Counted from the stretch's first letter, positions 1 to 11,444 are shown. The stretch is DNA of 64,000 bases from Crotalaria pallida (GCA_037953625.1 CM075652.1:75607501-75671500), one strand, 5' to 3'. Translations and numbers: made by a program. Notes: generated by a model not told the origin, from the letters alone.

Positions 1-2255
1 CTCAGGGTATTTAATCATTTTCTCTTTTCTTTCTTTGTTTGTTTTTTTTTATTATTTATTTACTTCACTCTCTCCTTTGTCCCATAACTCTTAGTTCCAT
101 TTCATTCCTTCTTAGTGTCTAAGTCTCACTCTCTCCCCCTTTATTCAACTCATTCTAAGTGTCTATAACCACCAACTCCAATTCATACATAACATTGCAA
201 TTTATATAAAACACATAATTCAAATAAACATCATTTAAACTAATGAAAGCAACCTTCAATTTATGCAATTAAAACATTTACTAAAGTAAAATTCTAAACC
301 CCTTATGTTTTCTAACTCCTAGTCTCACCCTTATTCCTAATTTCTCCTAATCACACATAACAAGTAATTCTCAACATGATCACACACTACCAGTTATACA
401 CCCACCGTACGGCAAACACACCCCTTACCTTGGGGTTCTACCAGAACCTGTTTCGAGGCACGACGAGGAGATCCTGTTCCGGCTCACGACGTTATGCAGT
501 TTGTTATTCGCATCACAACGGTTCCTAAAATCCTTCGTCGTCTGACTATATTTATTAAATTAAATAGAAATCAATTGGATGCGCCAAAACCGACTCAATT
601 TGAAATCTCAACAATTAACATTTAGTTTCAAATTAAATTCGTAGTTTTCTCAATAAAATAGTGTAGTTTCTTATTGAAAAGCATTTAACCCCCAGGCTAA
701 GATAATAATTAGAATACTTTAAAGTTAAGTAACTTTAACTTGGAATTCGAAATAAGTTAATCTTGAAAACATTTAACTAAAATTCATAAATCAATGTCAA
801 GTAGAAATTTAGACTTAAGACTATTGTTTCTCAATAAAATACTAGATCTTTTGTTAAAAGCACGCTAACTTTCGAAAGTAACATATCTGTCAGAAATACA
901 TTAAGTAAAGTAATTTTTGTTTTAAGTTACAAAATCAATTGTGTAACCTGACACTATTAATTCCGAACTAAAAAGGAAGTATGCTCAATTCAAAATAAGT
1001 CCAAGTCGCCATTATAATCTTAAAACAATTACACTTCCCTTCAGTTTGAAATTAGTGTTCAACGCCCTATCTCGGATTAACGTTACGCCAAATATATGAA
1101 GTTCCTAATTAACTGAGATATTGTTTAGCCTAGGGACAATTCCACTAAGCTAAACGACAGCTCACTTACTTAGGGACCCTACACGTTTAAATAAAGTACT
1201 CTTTAAAACAATTTATTTGACATAACATTTAATCCGATATTATCCCAAATCAAAATAACTAATTAACATCATTAAAAATAATACTTAAACTAAGATAAAC
1301 ACTAATTCATAGTATGATTCATTTTTCAAAATAATAATCATGTACTAAAACAATTTAACACTATATTATTACCAATAACCTTAAAATTAGTACTAATATT
1401 ATTATAATTAGTATTGTTATTATTATGACTAACACAACACAGAGGGAAATTAAAAATGGATTAGAGGTATACCCTCAAATCTGGTTTTTCAGCATCAAGG
1501 AGGAAGATCGGTTTGGTTCAGACCCGGTTCGCCCTCGAACCGCAGCAACGACTGCGACCGTGGCTTCACAGCGGCGGCGACTCCATGACAGCAGCAACGA
1601 GGAGCACCGGCGGCGGCTGGCGACGCTGAGGACAGAAGGGAGGCGATTGGGGTTTGAGGGTGGCGGCGGCAAGGAACCCCGGTTCGTCGCAGCACCGAAG
1701 GTGGTGGTTGGCACTGGCTTCGTGGAGGCTGGGTCCAGGAGAGGGAGAGACGTGAACACGGGGAGGAGAAAAAGCTCTGCAGCAACGACGGCGGTGGTTG
1801 GTTCGCGTCACGGTGGCGGTTGGAATAGGTGGCGGCGCGAGAAGGCGAACGTCGTGGCTGGTTCGTGGCCTTCGATCGCAAGCTTCAAGCAGCGAAGGTG
1901 GCGGCTTTAAGGGAGGAGACGGTGGTTGGTGGCTGGCGGTCCTGGGTGAGGTGCACGGGAGAGAGGACTTGAGAGGGGAGTTAGGGCCAGCGCCCTTTGT
2001 CTTGAGAAGGAGGAGTTGGGGAGGGGAGGGTTTCGAACCCCCCTTCCTCTGTTTTATTTCTTTTCTTTTTTTTCAATATTATTATTATTATTATTATTAT
2101 TATTTTAATACACACTTTTATTTATTTATTTATTTATTTTATTTACTCTTTTATTTTAAAACTCAAAATACCAATAATGAATTTAAATACTAGAATAAAA
2201 ATTATAAAATAAGAAACTCATAAATATATTAGGGATTAAAATTAGGGATGTTACA
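1..2255 (-). mobile_element. 3' LTR (partial) of the AlkB-carrying LTR retrotransposon
   Basis: This stretch repeats 6229-8482 almost base for base. I saw about six substitutions plus length differences in an ATT microsatellite, so the insertion is young. On the minus strand the LTR begins TGTAACATCCC at 2255. Its far end, including the 191-bp tandem repeats seen in the other copy, lies before the window. A GC-rich block at about 1500-2040 stands out from the AT-rich rest. The overlapping open frames there, on both strands, look like composition effects and not genes. Confidence 0.92.
2075..2142. repeat. (ATT)n and (TTTA)n microsatellites in LTR
   Basis: An ATT run is followed by a TTTA run; the same pair is at about 8305-8370 in the other LTR. 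The repeat number differs between the two LTRs, and this accounts for the one-base shift in the spacing between them. Confidence 0.85.
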
Positions 2256-2270
2256 TTTCTCCCCTACTTA
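2256..2270 (-). promoter_or_regulatory. Polypurine tract of the AlkB-LTR element
   Basis: On the minus strand the sequence reads TAAGTAGGGGAGAAA, directly followed by the LTR start TGTAACATCCC. This is the expected place for the primer of plus-strand DNA synthesis in an LTR retrotransposon. It fixes both the orientation and the 3' LTR boundary. Confidence 0.9.
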
Positions 2271-2273
2271 TTT

Positions 2274-2293
2274 GAATTTCGTCCCCGAAATTC
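2274..2293 (-). promoter_or_regulatory. Perfect hairpin next to the PPT
   Basis: The 20-mer GAATTTCGGGGACGAAATTC (minus strand) forms an 8-bp perfect stem with loop GGGA. The identical 20-mer lies at 42265-42284, just after the pol stop codon of the separate Tekay-like element. Its retention here, where pol is missing, points to Tekay-like ancestry and perhaps to a role in cis. Confidence 0.8.
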
Positions 2294-4158
2294 CATTGAG
2301 TAATCTTGGGAGATAACAAACCCTAGGGAATTAATGTATCACACCCTTGTATCTCTTCGTCATATACTCCCCTACTCAGTCTTTGTCCAAGAGACTTAAG
2401 TGCCACAACTTCCGCTCGTTTCCTAAAATGTTCACTCTCTTTGATCAGACTCCCGTTTATTCTTCTGTGTGCGCAACCCAAGGTTTTTGGTCATTCGGGA
2501 CACAATATAGAGTCCTGAGACTCTAAGAATGACATTGTTGTCAGGTTGCAGTTCTCCCAATCACAACACTTGAAGAATTCTTAGCACTTCATTTCCTTGC
2601 TTGAATTTAGTAAAAGTCACTCCGACATTTAACTTGACTTCATCCGAATCCTATTTCATTGTCGTTCCAGCTTACTCGCTTCCTAGCTCCGCTTCGTCTC
2701 GAAAGAGGCTAAGATTGGTTTCTACTTGGGAATAGGGTCAAGATCTAATTCTACTTCTCAGTTCCGTGTTCGTTCGGATTTATCCTAACTCGTTCGAGGT
2801 TGGTTCTCCGCCATTTACGGGAGGTTTTTAAGAATAATGGTCTTGGGCAACCATTAATGGGGATAACATTGTTAAAAGTTGGATTGATGCCCGACATAAT
2901 GTCATCATCAATTTGAGAGATATTGGTGGCCTGTGCAAGTCTGTTATACCTTTCCAAAGTGTGGGAAGAGATAACAGCGGATGTCCGACCTCTCATCCGT
3001 TTTGGGTTTTGATATTTATATGGGTACACTAATGCAGTTTACGTTCTAGTTCTGCTAGGTTGTTGTTCTCATTCTTTGCCATCACTCAGATGGGTTTCGG
3101 ATAGGACTATAAGGTTCTCCCCTACTTAGTATCAACATACCTACGTAGATCGATACCAAGAGGTAACTGAGCAAATGTTAAGAATTAGTGATTCTACTTT
3201 TTGATTAAGTGACGGGTTTGGAAAACAAGGTTGGATGAACTACTTGTTGGATTTTCTTAGGATATGGCGGTTTCACGTACTTGCATCTCTCTATGTTCCT
3301 ATACTAAATAGGATTGTTATGGGTAGATTGTCGCACGATCGATTGTCACGAATTTCCACAAGATTTCTAGTGAGCTTGAACTTAATTTGACCTCCTTCGG
3401 GTCGGAATTCCTATGTCAATGGTTCTATTCGGATTTGAGAGATTGCAATGATATATCTGCAATAAATGCAAGGACTGGGGTAGCTAGTCCCACTCCTTCA
3501 TCTAGCAACAGCACATCATCACGTTCTTCAGGATTTGCAATGCTGTTGTCAGTTAATAAACGCGAAAACCGAGGTAGTCAGTCCCAATCTCACCTTTATC
3601 AACTGTACATCACTGCGTCATGAAATGATAGCATTATCTTTTAACAGATGCAAGAAAAAGGATGACTAGTCCTGACCTTACACTATATTAGAGGACAACA
3701 CTATCACAAGGTTCTTGGTTAAGTCTCTTGTCACAGTCTTATAACTAAGTAAGGTTTTTCCTACGTATTCCATTAAATGGTACTTAAGATTAGATTGGAG
3801 GTGAGTATTTCTTAGGTTTCATCACGTCTGGAATTATAGGATTACGAATTTAAAATTCCAAGAGAATTGATTTAGGATGCTTTACACTGAGACTTAATAT
3901 AAATGAAGGCTTAAAACACTTAGAGTACTTTTATAAAATTCAGGATCAAATCGAAAACATAGAATTCTTAGATATTGTAATTATTCGGTAATAAAGGTTT
4001 AGGAAGTACGATTCTAAGTAATTCGGATTAAGATGTTCCCGCTGAAAATAAATAGAAAGGCAGATCGAAAGCACTTAAAATGTTTATCTAAATTTTGAAT
4101 CGCCTCGTACCTTTTGTTGGTTTGGTCCTGATCTCCTTAAGTAGCTGCACCGCAGACT
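2294..4158. other. Non-coding internal region of the AlkB-LTR element
   Basis: I see no gag, protease, reverse transcriptase or integrase motif on either strand. Short open frames at 2751-3029 (minus) and 3387-3623 (plus) match no family I know. The stretch sits between the AlkB stop codon and the PPT. It could be 3' UTR of the captured transcript, decayed retroelement sequence, or both. Confidence 0.5.
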
Positions 4159-5088
4159 TCAAGGGTGTGGATCAGGGAGCTGATATTGTCGGAATGTAAG
4201 GTTGAGACGTCCAGGACGAAGTCCTGTGTCATCGAGTAATCCCTCTGGGGCTGTGTCTGGTATGATTGCTGACACACCATGAAAGATGTGACGAGACTCG
4301 CCACCGAATATTAACACATCGCCTGACTCCAAGATAATTCTTTCTGCTCTCCTTGGATCTCTCTGGTCTCCATAGAGAAATTCAGCCGAGTCACCAATAC
4401 AGAATGATACTACCGGTATCCCTCTTTGCAGGCTTCCAACACTTTCGTCACGGTCCTGATGAAGACCAAGCTTTCCTTTTTCTTCATAGAAATTGACAAT
4501 GCAGACATCAGGAGACATGGAAGGGAGTATGTCCTCCACTTCACTTACACCGCATTCTTTCTCAATCAAAGATTGTGCTTCTTGCATCGCTCCCATAACC
4601 AGTTGTATGAAATGATTAGGAATGTTGGGTGGTTCGCTTCCATCGATTACCCTTGTGTGTCCATATACTCGGGTTTGAGGATTCCAATCTAAGCCGAGAC
4701 ACATCATTTTCAGTCGGAGTCTGGCTCCACTCGTAAAACCTGGTTGATAAAAACCTCCAGGACCTAAGCCCATCTCACGACAGTTCTTTACTACATCCAC
4801 CTGCTCATCATGAGTCAAGTATTGTTTCAAAAGCACCATTCCCGGTCTCAAAATTATACTCTTCTTCTCACCCACGTGTTGCTCCTTCTCTTCAATAGTC
4901 GATCTAAGCTTAACCATTGCAGAAGTTTGCCCTTCTTGAAAACAGATGTCATACGGCTCGGATTTCAAAGAATCAGCTGAGGAATTGATCTTACGATCAG
5001 TAGCCGAACTACTAGTAGGGGAATCGAAAAACTGATTCTTCATGTTGCTACAGTGTGGCAACGAAGGATTCTGTTGATGCAGACACAT
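4159..5088 (-). CDS. AlkB-type 2-oxoglutarate/Fe(II) dioxygenase carried inside an LTR retrotransposon
   Basis: An uninterrupted 309-residue ORF with an ATG start resembles plant ALKBH1-type proteins. Those enzymes use Fe(II) and 2-oxoglutarate to demethylate nucleic acids oxidatively. The first ~75 residues are low-complexity; the dioxygenase fold spans roughly residues 78-303. All expected ligands are present: the HxD motif (H210, D212), the distal histidine H270 in FHGV, N199 and Y201 of NFY, and the RxNxxxR signature (R294, N296, R300). The start lies about 140 bases inside the PBS, and the gene reads in the element's sense direction. It is the only long sense ORF between PBS and PPT, where gag-pol would normally be. 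The frame has no intron, which suggests capture of a spliced transcript. The substrate (DNA, mRNA or tRNA) cannot be read from sequence. The family call is firm, the subfamily less so. Confidence 0.9.
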   Translation of the reverse strand: MCLHQQNPSLPHCSNMKNQFFDSPTSSSATDRKINSSADSLKSEPYDICFQEGQTSAMVKLRSTIEEKEQHVGEKKSIILRPGMVLLKQYLTHDEQVDVVKNCREMGLGPGGFYQPGFTSGARLRLKMMCLGLDWNPQTRVYGHTRVIDGSEPPNIPNHFIQLVMGAMQEAQSLIEKECGVSEVEDILPSMSPDVCIVNFYEEKGKLGLHQDRDESVGSLQRGIPVVSFCIGDSAEFLYGDQRDPRRAERIILESGDVLIFGGESRHIFHGVSAIIPDTAPEGLLDDTGLRPGRLNLTFRQYQLPDPHP

Positions 5089-5228
5089 ATATAATTTAGT
5101 ACATAACTACATAGGATTTTATAGCTATAAACCTAAGTAACTACTATAGGACTTGACACTACTTTTCGGTTACTCTCTTGGTGAGTTAACCATTGGAGTA
5201 ACTCGCAACTCCGAGGCCGAGGACAACT

Positions 5229-5240
5229 GCTCTGATACCA
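5229..5240 (-). promoter_or_regulatory. Primer binding site, initiator tRNA-Met type
   Basis: The minus strand reads TGGTATCAGAGC, starting four bases after the LTR end (TGTTACA, then TTTA). This 12-mer is the usual iMet-complementary site of many plant LTR elements. It shows that 5245-8482 is the 5' LTR of a minus-strand element. Confidence 0.9.
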
Positions 5241-5244
5241 TAAA

Positions 5245-8200
5245 TGTAACACCCTCACAAATATTTAGTTTTATTATGAATTATAAAAATATGGACTTGA
5301 AAATTTTGATGAAAATCCGGCAGAGTTTCCTCTGTTTTTCGGACTTTCCCCAAAATTTCCTTTTGTACCTGCCCAGACCAGAATAGTTCGAAAGCTTAAA
5401 TCATAGATATTACAATAAATAAAAACCTAATGCCCACAAATACACAACACTGGGCATACCCTAATACACACATTTAATTATAAAAATACATTCTTAAACT
5501 TAATTAATATTCACTCTTGGTATCATAAAAGACACCCCTCATGGTGAGGGTTCCCTGCTCGGCCCAAATAACAGCTATGCTCCTGACCTGCACCTGTATT
5601 GTTTGTAAGGGTGAGTACCGCACTAACTAGCAATGCATAAGATATGCCAAGACAAACACAAATAATTACAATTAGCAATTAGTTGACATGCATACAAATC
5701 ATAATTCACACTCTATGCTACAAACACATGCATCTCCAATAATTTTATCTCATTCTCATGAACCTAGTCTATTTTTCCCAACTTCCATTTTCTTGTCTCT
5801 TTTCATCTTTATTTTCTTATTCAATTCTTTCCTTTCTCTTTTTCTTTTCTATTCGGTATTGTGGACATCCTCCCACTGCGTTCCCCAAGACCAGGGATGC
5901 GTCTTACCGATGCGCCAACTCGCTGGTTGGTCGTCTTACTCAACCCATGCGCACGGTCGGCTCGCGGCTTACTGCAGGTGTTGTGCACCCGACTTGTTGC
6001 ACCCCGCCGCACGTCTTCTAGGACTAGTCTCCACAATCCGGGGAATGGGTGATGCGAATCCCTCCACTGCGTTCCCCAAGACCAGGGATACGTCTTACCG
6101 ATGCGCCAACTCGCTGGTTGGTCGTCTTACTCAATCCATGCGCACGGTCAGCTCGCGACTTACTGCAGGTGTTACGCACCCGGCTTACAGCACCCCGCCG
6201 CACGTCTTCTAGGACCAGTACTCGCATACTCAGGGTATTTAATCATTTTCTCTTTTCTTTCTTTGTTTGTTTTTTTTTATTATTTATTTACTTCACTCTC
6301 TCCTTTGTCCCATAACTCTTAGTTCCATTTCATTCCTTCTTAGTGTCTAAGTCTCACTCTCTCCCCCTTTATTCAACTCATTCTAAGTGTCTATAACCAC
6401 CAACTCCAATTCATACATAACATTGCAATTTATATAAAACACATAATTCAAATAAACATCATTTAAACTAATGAAAGCAACCTTCAATTTATGCAATTAA
6501 AACATTTACTAAAGTAAAATTCTAAACCCCTTATGTTTTCTAACTCCTAGTCTCACCCTTATTCCTAATTTCTCCTAATCACACATAACAAGTAATTCTC
6601 AACATGATCACACACTACCAGTTATACACCCACCGTACGGCAAACACACCCCTTACCTTGGGGTTCTACCAGAACCTGTTTCGAGGCACGACGAGGAGAT
6701 CCTGTTCCGGCTCACGACGTTATGCAGTTTGTTATTCGCATCACAACGGTTCCTAAAATCCTTCGTCGTCTGACTATATTTATTAAATTAAATAGAAATC
6801 AATTGGATGCGCCAAAACCGACTCAATTTGAAATCTCAACAATTAACATTTAGTTTCAAATTAAATTCGTAGTTTTCTCAATAAAATAGTGTAGTTTCTT
6901 ATTGAAAAGCATTTAACCCCCAGGCTAAGATAATAATTAGAATACTTTAAAGTTAAGTAACTTTAACTTGGAATTCGAAATAAGTTAATCTTGAAAACAT
7001 TTAACTAAAATTCATAAATCAATGTCAAGTAGAAATTTAGACTTAAGACTATTGTTTCTCAATAAAATACTAGATCTTTTGTTAAAAGCACGCTAACTTT
7101 CGAAAGTAACATATCTGTCAGAAATACATTAAGTAAAGTAATTTTTGTTTTAAGTTACAAAATCAATTGTGTAACCTGACACTATTAATTCCGAACTAAA
7201 AAGGAAGTATGCTCAATTCAAAATAAGTCCAAGTCGCCATTATAATCTTAAAACAATTACACTTCCCTTCAGTTTGAAATTAGTGTTCAACGCCCTATCT
7301 CGGATTAACGTTACGCCAAATATATGAAGTTCCTAATTAACTGAGATATTGTTTAGCCTAGGGACAATTCCACTAAGCTAAACGACAGCTCACTTACTTA
7401 GGGACCCTACACGTTTAAATAAAGTACTCTTTAAAACAATTTATTTGACATAACATTTAATCCGATATTATCCCAAATCAAAATAACTAATTAACATCAT
7501 TAAAAATAATACTTAAACTAAGATAAACACTAATTCATAGTATGATTCATTTTTCAAAATAATAATCATGTACTAAAACAATTTAACACTATATTATTAC
7601 CAATAACCTTAAAATTAGTACTAATATTATTATAATTAGTATTGTTATTATTATGACTAACACAAAACAGAGGGAAATTAAAAATGGATTAGAGGTATAC
7701 CCTCAAATCTGGTTTTTCAGCATCAAGGAGGAAGATCGGTTTGGTTCAGACCCGGTTCGCCCTCGAACCGCAGCAACGGCTGCGACCGTGGCTTCACAGC
7801 GGCGGCGACTCCATGACAGCAGCAACGAGGAGCACCGGCGGCGGCTGGCGACGCTGAGGACAGAAGGGAGGCGATTGGGGTTTGAGGGTGGCGGCGGCAA
7901 GGAACCCCGGTTCGTCGCAGCACCGAAGGTGGTGGTTGGCACTGGCTTCGTGGAGGCTGGGTCCAGGAGAGGGAGAGACGTGAACACGGGGAGGAGAAAA
8001 AGCTCTGCAGCAACGACGGCGGTGGTTGGTTCGCGTCACGGTGGCGGTTGGAATAGGTGGCGGCGCGAGAAGGCGAACGTCATGGCTGGTTCGTGGCCTT
8101 CGATCGCAAGCTTCAAGCAGCGAAGGTGGCGGCTTTAAGGGAGGAGACGGTGGTTGGTGGCTGGCGGTCCTGGGTGAGGTGCACGGGAGAGAGGACTTGA

Positions 8201-8482
8201 GAGGGGAGTTAGGGCCGGTGCCCTTTGTCTTGAGAAGGAGGAGTTGGGGAGGGGAGGGTTTCGAACCCCCCTTCCTCTGTTTTATTTCTTTTCTTTTTTT
8301 TTTCAATATTATTATTATTATTATTATTATTTTAATACACACTTTTATTTATTTATTTATTTATTTTATTTACTCTTTTATTTTAAAACTCAAAATACCA
8401 ATAATCAATTTAAATACTAGAATAAAAATTATAAAATAAGAAACTCATAAATATATTAGGGATTAAAATTAGGGATGTTACA
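5245..8482 (-). mobile_element. 5' LTR of the AlkB-carrying LTR retrotransposon
   Basis: The 3238-bp LTR has TG...CA ends (TGTAACAC... to ...GGATGTTACA on the plus strand). It carries a tandem repeat near its inner end (5871-6225), an AT-rich middle and a GC-rich block at about 7730-8270. Its outer end cuts an RTE LINE ORF at 8482/8483. The matching target duplication would lie left of the window. The long LTRs and pol-less internal region fit the LARD type of non-autonomous element. Confidence 0.93.
5871..6225. repeat. 191-bp-period tandem repeat inside the LTR
   Basis: Two copies of a GC-rich unit of about 155-165 bp, each starting near ACTGCGTTCCCCAAGACC, are offset by 191 bp. They differ at scattered positions, so the duplication is older than the LTR pair. 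The several short frames on both strands here are by-products of this repeat. Confidence 0.88.
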
Positions 8483-10428
8483 TTCTCCAGATCAATAAAA
8501 ACCATATGCAGATCCTTTTGTTGCCTCCGGTATTCCTCCATCAACCGGCGCAGTAAGTATATTGCCTCCATAGTTGATCTCCCTGGCATGAAGCCAAATT
8601 GATTCTCAGTAACATGAGTCTCCTGTCTCAATCTTCGCTCTATCACCCTTTCCCAAAGTTTCATGGTATGACTCATAAGCTTAATCCCTCTATAATTCGC
8701 ACAATCCTGTATGTCACCTTTGTTCTTGTAGATAGGGATTAAAGTGCTCCTCCTCCACTCGTCCGACATCTTCTTGGATCTTAAGATCTCATTAAACAAC
8801 TTGGTGAGCCAACTGATGCCCCTCTCTCCCAAGGTTTTCCATACCTCAATGGGGATACTATCCGGACCAACCGCTTTACCATTATCCATCCTTCTCAATG
8901 CCTCTTTTACCTCAGTCTCCCTAATTCTACGGTAAAAGGTATGATTTTGGTCCCCTTCTCTAGTGACTATCTGATCATGATGTGAACTTTCATGACCTTC
9001 ATTGAAAAGGTTGTGAAAGTAACTCTTCCATCTTTCTTTTACATCCAAATCTGCGACCAAGACTTTGCCATCTCCATCCTTAATGCACCTCACTTGATCT
9101 AGGTCTCTCGTCCTCCTTTCCCTAAGTTTAGCAATCCTATAAATACTTCTTTCCCCTTCCTTAGTGCCTAGAGATTGGTATAGCCCATCAAACGCTCTAC
9201 CTCTTGCTTCGCTCACCGCTTTCTTGGTCTCTTGCCTAGCTGCTTTATATTTATCCCAACTCTCTGCATTTCTATTCAAGGACCAAGTTTTGAAGCATTC
9301 CTTTTTCTCCTTTACCTTATCTTGCACCCTTGCATCCCACCACCATGATTCCTTGCCCTTTGGTCCATAACCTCTTGATTCACCGAGTGTCTCCTTTGCA
9401 ATCTTCCTAATCCCTTTGGCCATAACCTCCCACATTTCATTTGCGCTTCCTTCTCCATTCCAACGTCCTTCCTCTAAGACCCTTTGTTGGAATCGTTTTT
9501 CCCCCTTCAATTTCCGCCACCTGATTCTTGGAACCTTTTCTTGTATTTTTCTTTCCATCCTTCTCTTAACCCTTACATCCATAACCAAGACTCGGTGTTG
9601 GGTAGTCAAGCTCTCTCCAGGTATAACTTTGCAATCCATGCAAAGCTTTCTGTCTGGTTTCCTCATAAGGAAGAAATCAATTTGAGAACGCGTTGACCCA
9701 CTCCTATATGTGATAAGGTGTTCCTCCCGCTTTTTAAAACAAGTATTGGCTATTGTTAGATCGAAAGCTGAGGAGAAATCGAGAATGGTTTTACCTTCCC
9801 CATTTGCTATCCCTATGCCATGGCCTCCATGGAGTCCTTCAAATCCACAAGGGTCACTTCCCACATGGCCATTGAGATCTCCCCCTAAGAAGATCTTTTC
9901 TCCCATAGGTATTCCTCGGATTACCTCTTCCAGCTCCTCCCAAAATTGCACCTTAAGATGATCTTCCAACCCTGTCTGAGGTGCATAAGCACTAATCACG
10001 TTGAAAGTATCTCTTCCAGCTACCAACTTAAGAGCTATGATCCTATCCCCAACTCGCTTCACCTCCACCACATCCTTCTTCCACACCTTATCCACTATGA
10101 TGCCCACCCCATTTCTCGCTCTAATCTTACCGGTGTACCAAAGCTTGAAACCCGAAGAGTCTAATTCCTTTGCTTTTTCCCCAACCCACTTGGTTTCTTG
10201 TAGGCACATAAAATTGATCCTTCTCCTAATCATGGTGTCCACTACTTCCATTGATTTACCGGTAAGCGTTCCTATATTCCATGTTCCAAACCGAATCCTA
10301 GTGTCGTGAACTAACTTCTTTACCCGCACCCATTCACCAAAATGCGGGAACCCTTGCTTATTTTTCACTGCATCCAGGTGGCGATGCAGCGACCCTTGCT
10401 CATTTGACAATGTACTCGAGCCATACAT
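8483..10428 (-). pseudogene. RTE-type LINE ORF: endonuclease plus truncated reverse transcriptase
   Basis: The frame begins at an ATG at 10428. It encodes an AP-type endonuclease (FGTWNIGTLTG near the start, then LQETKW, GGDLNGHVG and SQIDFFL), a linker, and the start of a reverse transcriptase (GKAVGPDSIPIEVW, NYRGIKLMSHTMKLWERVIE, FGFMPGRSTMEAIY). It breaks in FIDLE, at catalytic motif A, where the AlkB-LTR element begins. About 650 residues are intact. The rest of the RT and the 3' end lie left of the window. The endonuclease and RT style and the lead sequence match plant RTE elements. It cannot retrotranspose as it stands. Confidence 0.9.
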
Positions 10429-10640
10429 CGCGTTGCTTCCGGGTAACGACCTAGCATTAACCTTATAACATCGTTGATCTATATCATAGATTCGACAAAA
10501 TTTTACGTTGGCTGTCGAGGCCTAACACAACCTTCACCTTTTATCCGGGCTTAGGACCGGCTATGCAGCATACACCGCATAGGCAGGATTCCACCTATGC
10601 AGCATACACCACATAGGCAGGTTTAACAATAACATGATAA
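10429..10640 (-). mobile_element. 5' region of the RTE LINE with a short tandem repeat
   Basis: Upstream of the LINE ORF, the minus strand contains GCATAGCCGGTCCTAAGCCC and GACAGCCAACGTAAAA. I remember these words from the conserved 5' region of plant RTE elements. At about 10560-10620 a unit of roughly 30 bp containing CTATGCAGCATACACC is present twice. The exact 5' end is uncertain. Confidence 0.65.
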
Positions 10641-10747
10641 AATTAAATTATAAAAAAATCAACTTTGGAGTCACACGTTGGGGCACGCGCTAGGTCAAGG
10701 AGATTTTCGTTTTCATCTTCAAATGTGCCAAGTGGCTATCAACCATG

Positions 10748-11100
10748 GCAAGAGGACGAAGGAGACAAGTTGCTGGCTCGTTAACATCAATTGTGATTCC
10801 TAGTTCTAACAGTGCTACTCCATTGGTGACCTCAATAACGACCCCTTAGTAAGATGATTTGATTTGATCTCTTAAAATGAGAAGGATACAGATGTGAACT
10901 TCGATGTTATTTCAAAGCAGACAAAAATGGTGAACTGGCTTGTTGAAATTGAGAATGATCTTCCTGAGTCTAATTAAAAACAGATTTATCAAGTGCTACA
11001 GAAATTGAAGATTACGGAAGAAGAAAACCTAGATTTGAGAAAGGAGGAGGAAACTGAGAAAAATGACCATGTTAGAGTAAATAATCCCGAGACTGCAAAG
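10748..11100 (+). pseudogene. Relic of an L1-type LINE ORF1
   Basis: An ATG at 10748 opens MARGRRRQVAGSLTSIV and runs 34 codons to a stop. In other frames the text continues as acidic, coiled-coil-like coding sequence (for example NWLVEIENDLPESN, then LKITEEENLDLRKEEE) broken by stops and shifts. The basic start followed by an acidic region resembles the ORF1 start of the L1 at 62394. The relic ends where the LTR-like block begins at 11101. The assignment rests on style alone. Confidence 0.45.
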
Positions 11101-11268
11101 TGTAACATCCCTCGATTTTTCATTTTTTAAAAATAAATAGTATATATATTTTAAATTAAATTATGATAGGATTTTTGAGAATTAAAATATATTATTTTTG
11201 GAATAAAATAATTGTGGAGGGAATCAACTAAAATTTAATATTTTGAATATTTTAAAATTAAATTGAAA

Positions 11269-11444
11269 TAACCGGTTATTAGTTTGAATAATCGATTATC
11301 ACAATGTATTTTACCAAGTTTATATGATTTTGATGCACAATAATTGGTTATAAGTTGAGATAACCAATTATCGTAGTGAAATTTTCCTCAAATCTGATCA
11401 ATTTAGGGCTCAATAACTGGTTATTATGTTCCAGTAACTTGTTA
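11269..11444. repeat. Three pairs of phased 10-bp near-palindromes
   Basis: The modules start at 11269 (TAACCGGTTA), 11289 (TAATCGATTA), 11341 (TAATTGGTTA), 11361 (TAACCAATTA), 11414 (TAACTGGTTA) and 11435 (TAACTTGTTA). Within pairs the start-to-start spacing is 20, 20 and 21 bp. All fit TAAYYRRTTA closely. Confidence 0.85.

Noticed and set aside
1425..1910. 161-codon plus-strand frame, repeated at 7653-8138, with overlapping minus-strand frames
   Set aside because: It lies inside the LTR and antisense to the element. Several frames on both strands are open at once, which is what GC-rich, stop-poor sequence gives. No domain is visible.
5688..6322. Many short frames on both strands
   Set aside because: They are products of the 191-bp GC-rich tandem repeat. 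Similar peptides appear twice because the DNA repeats.
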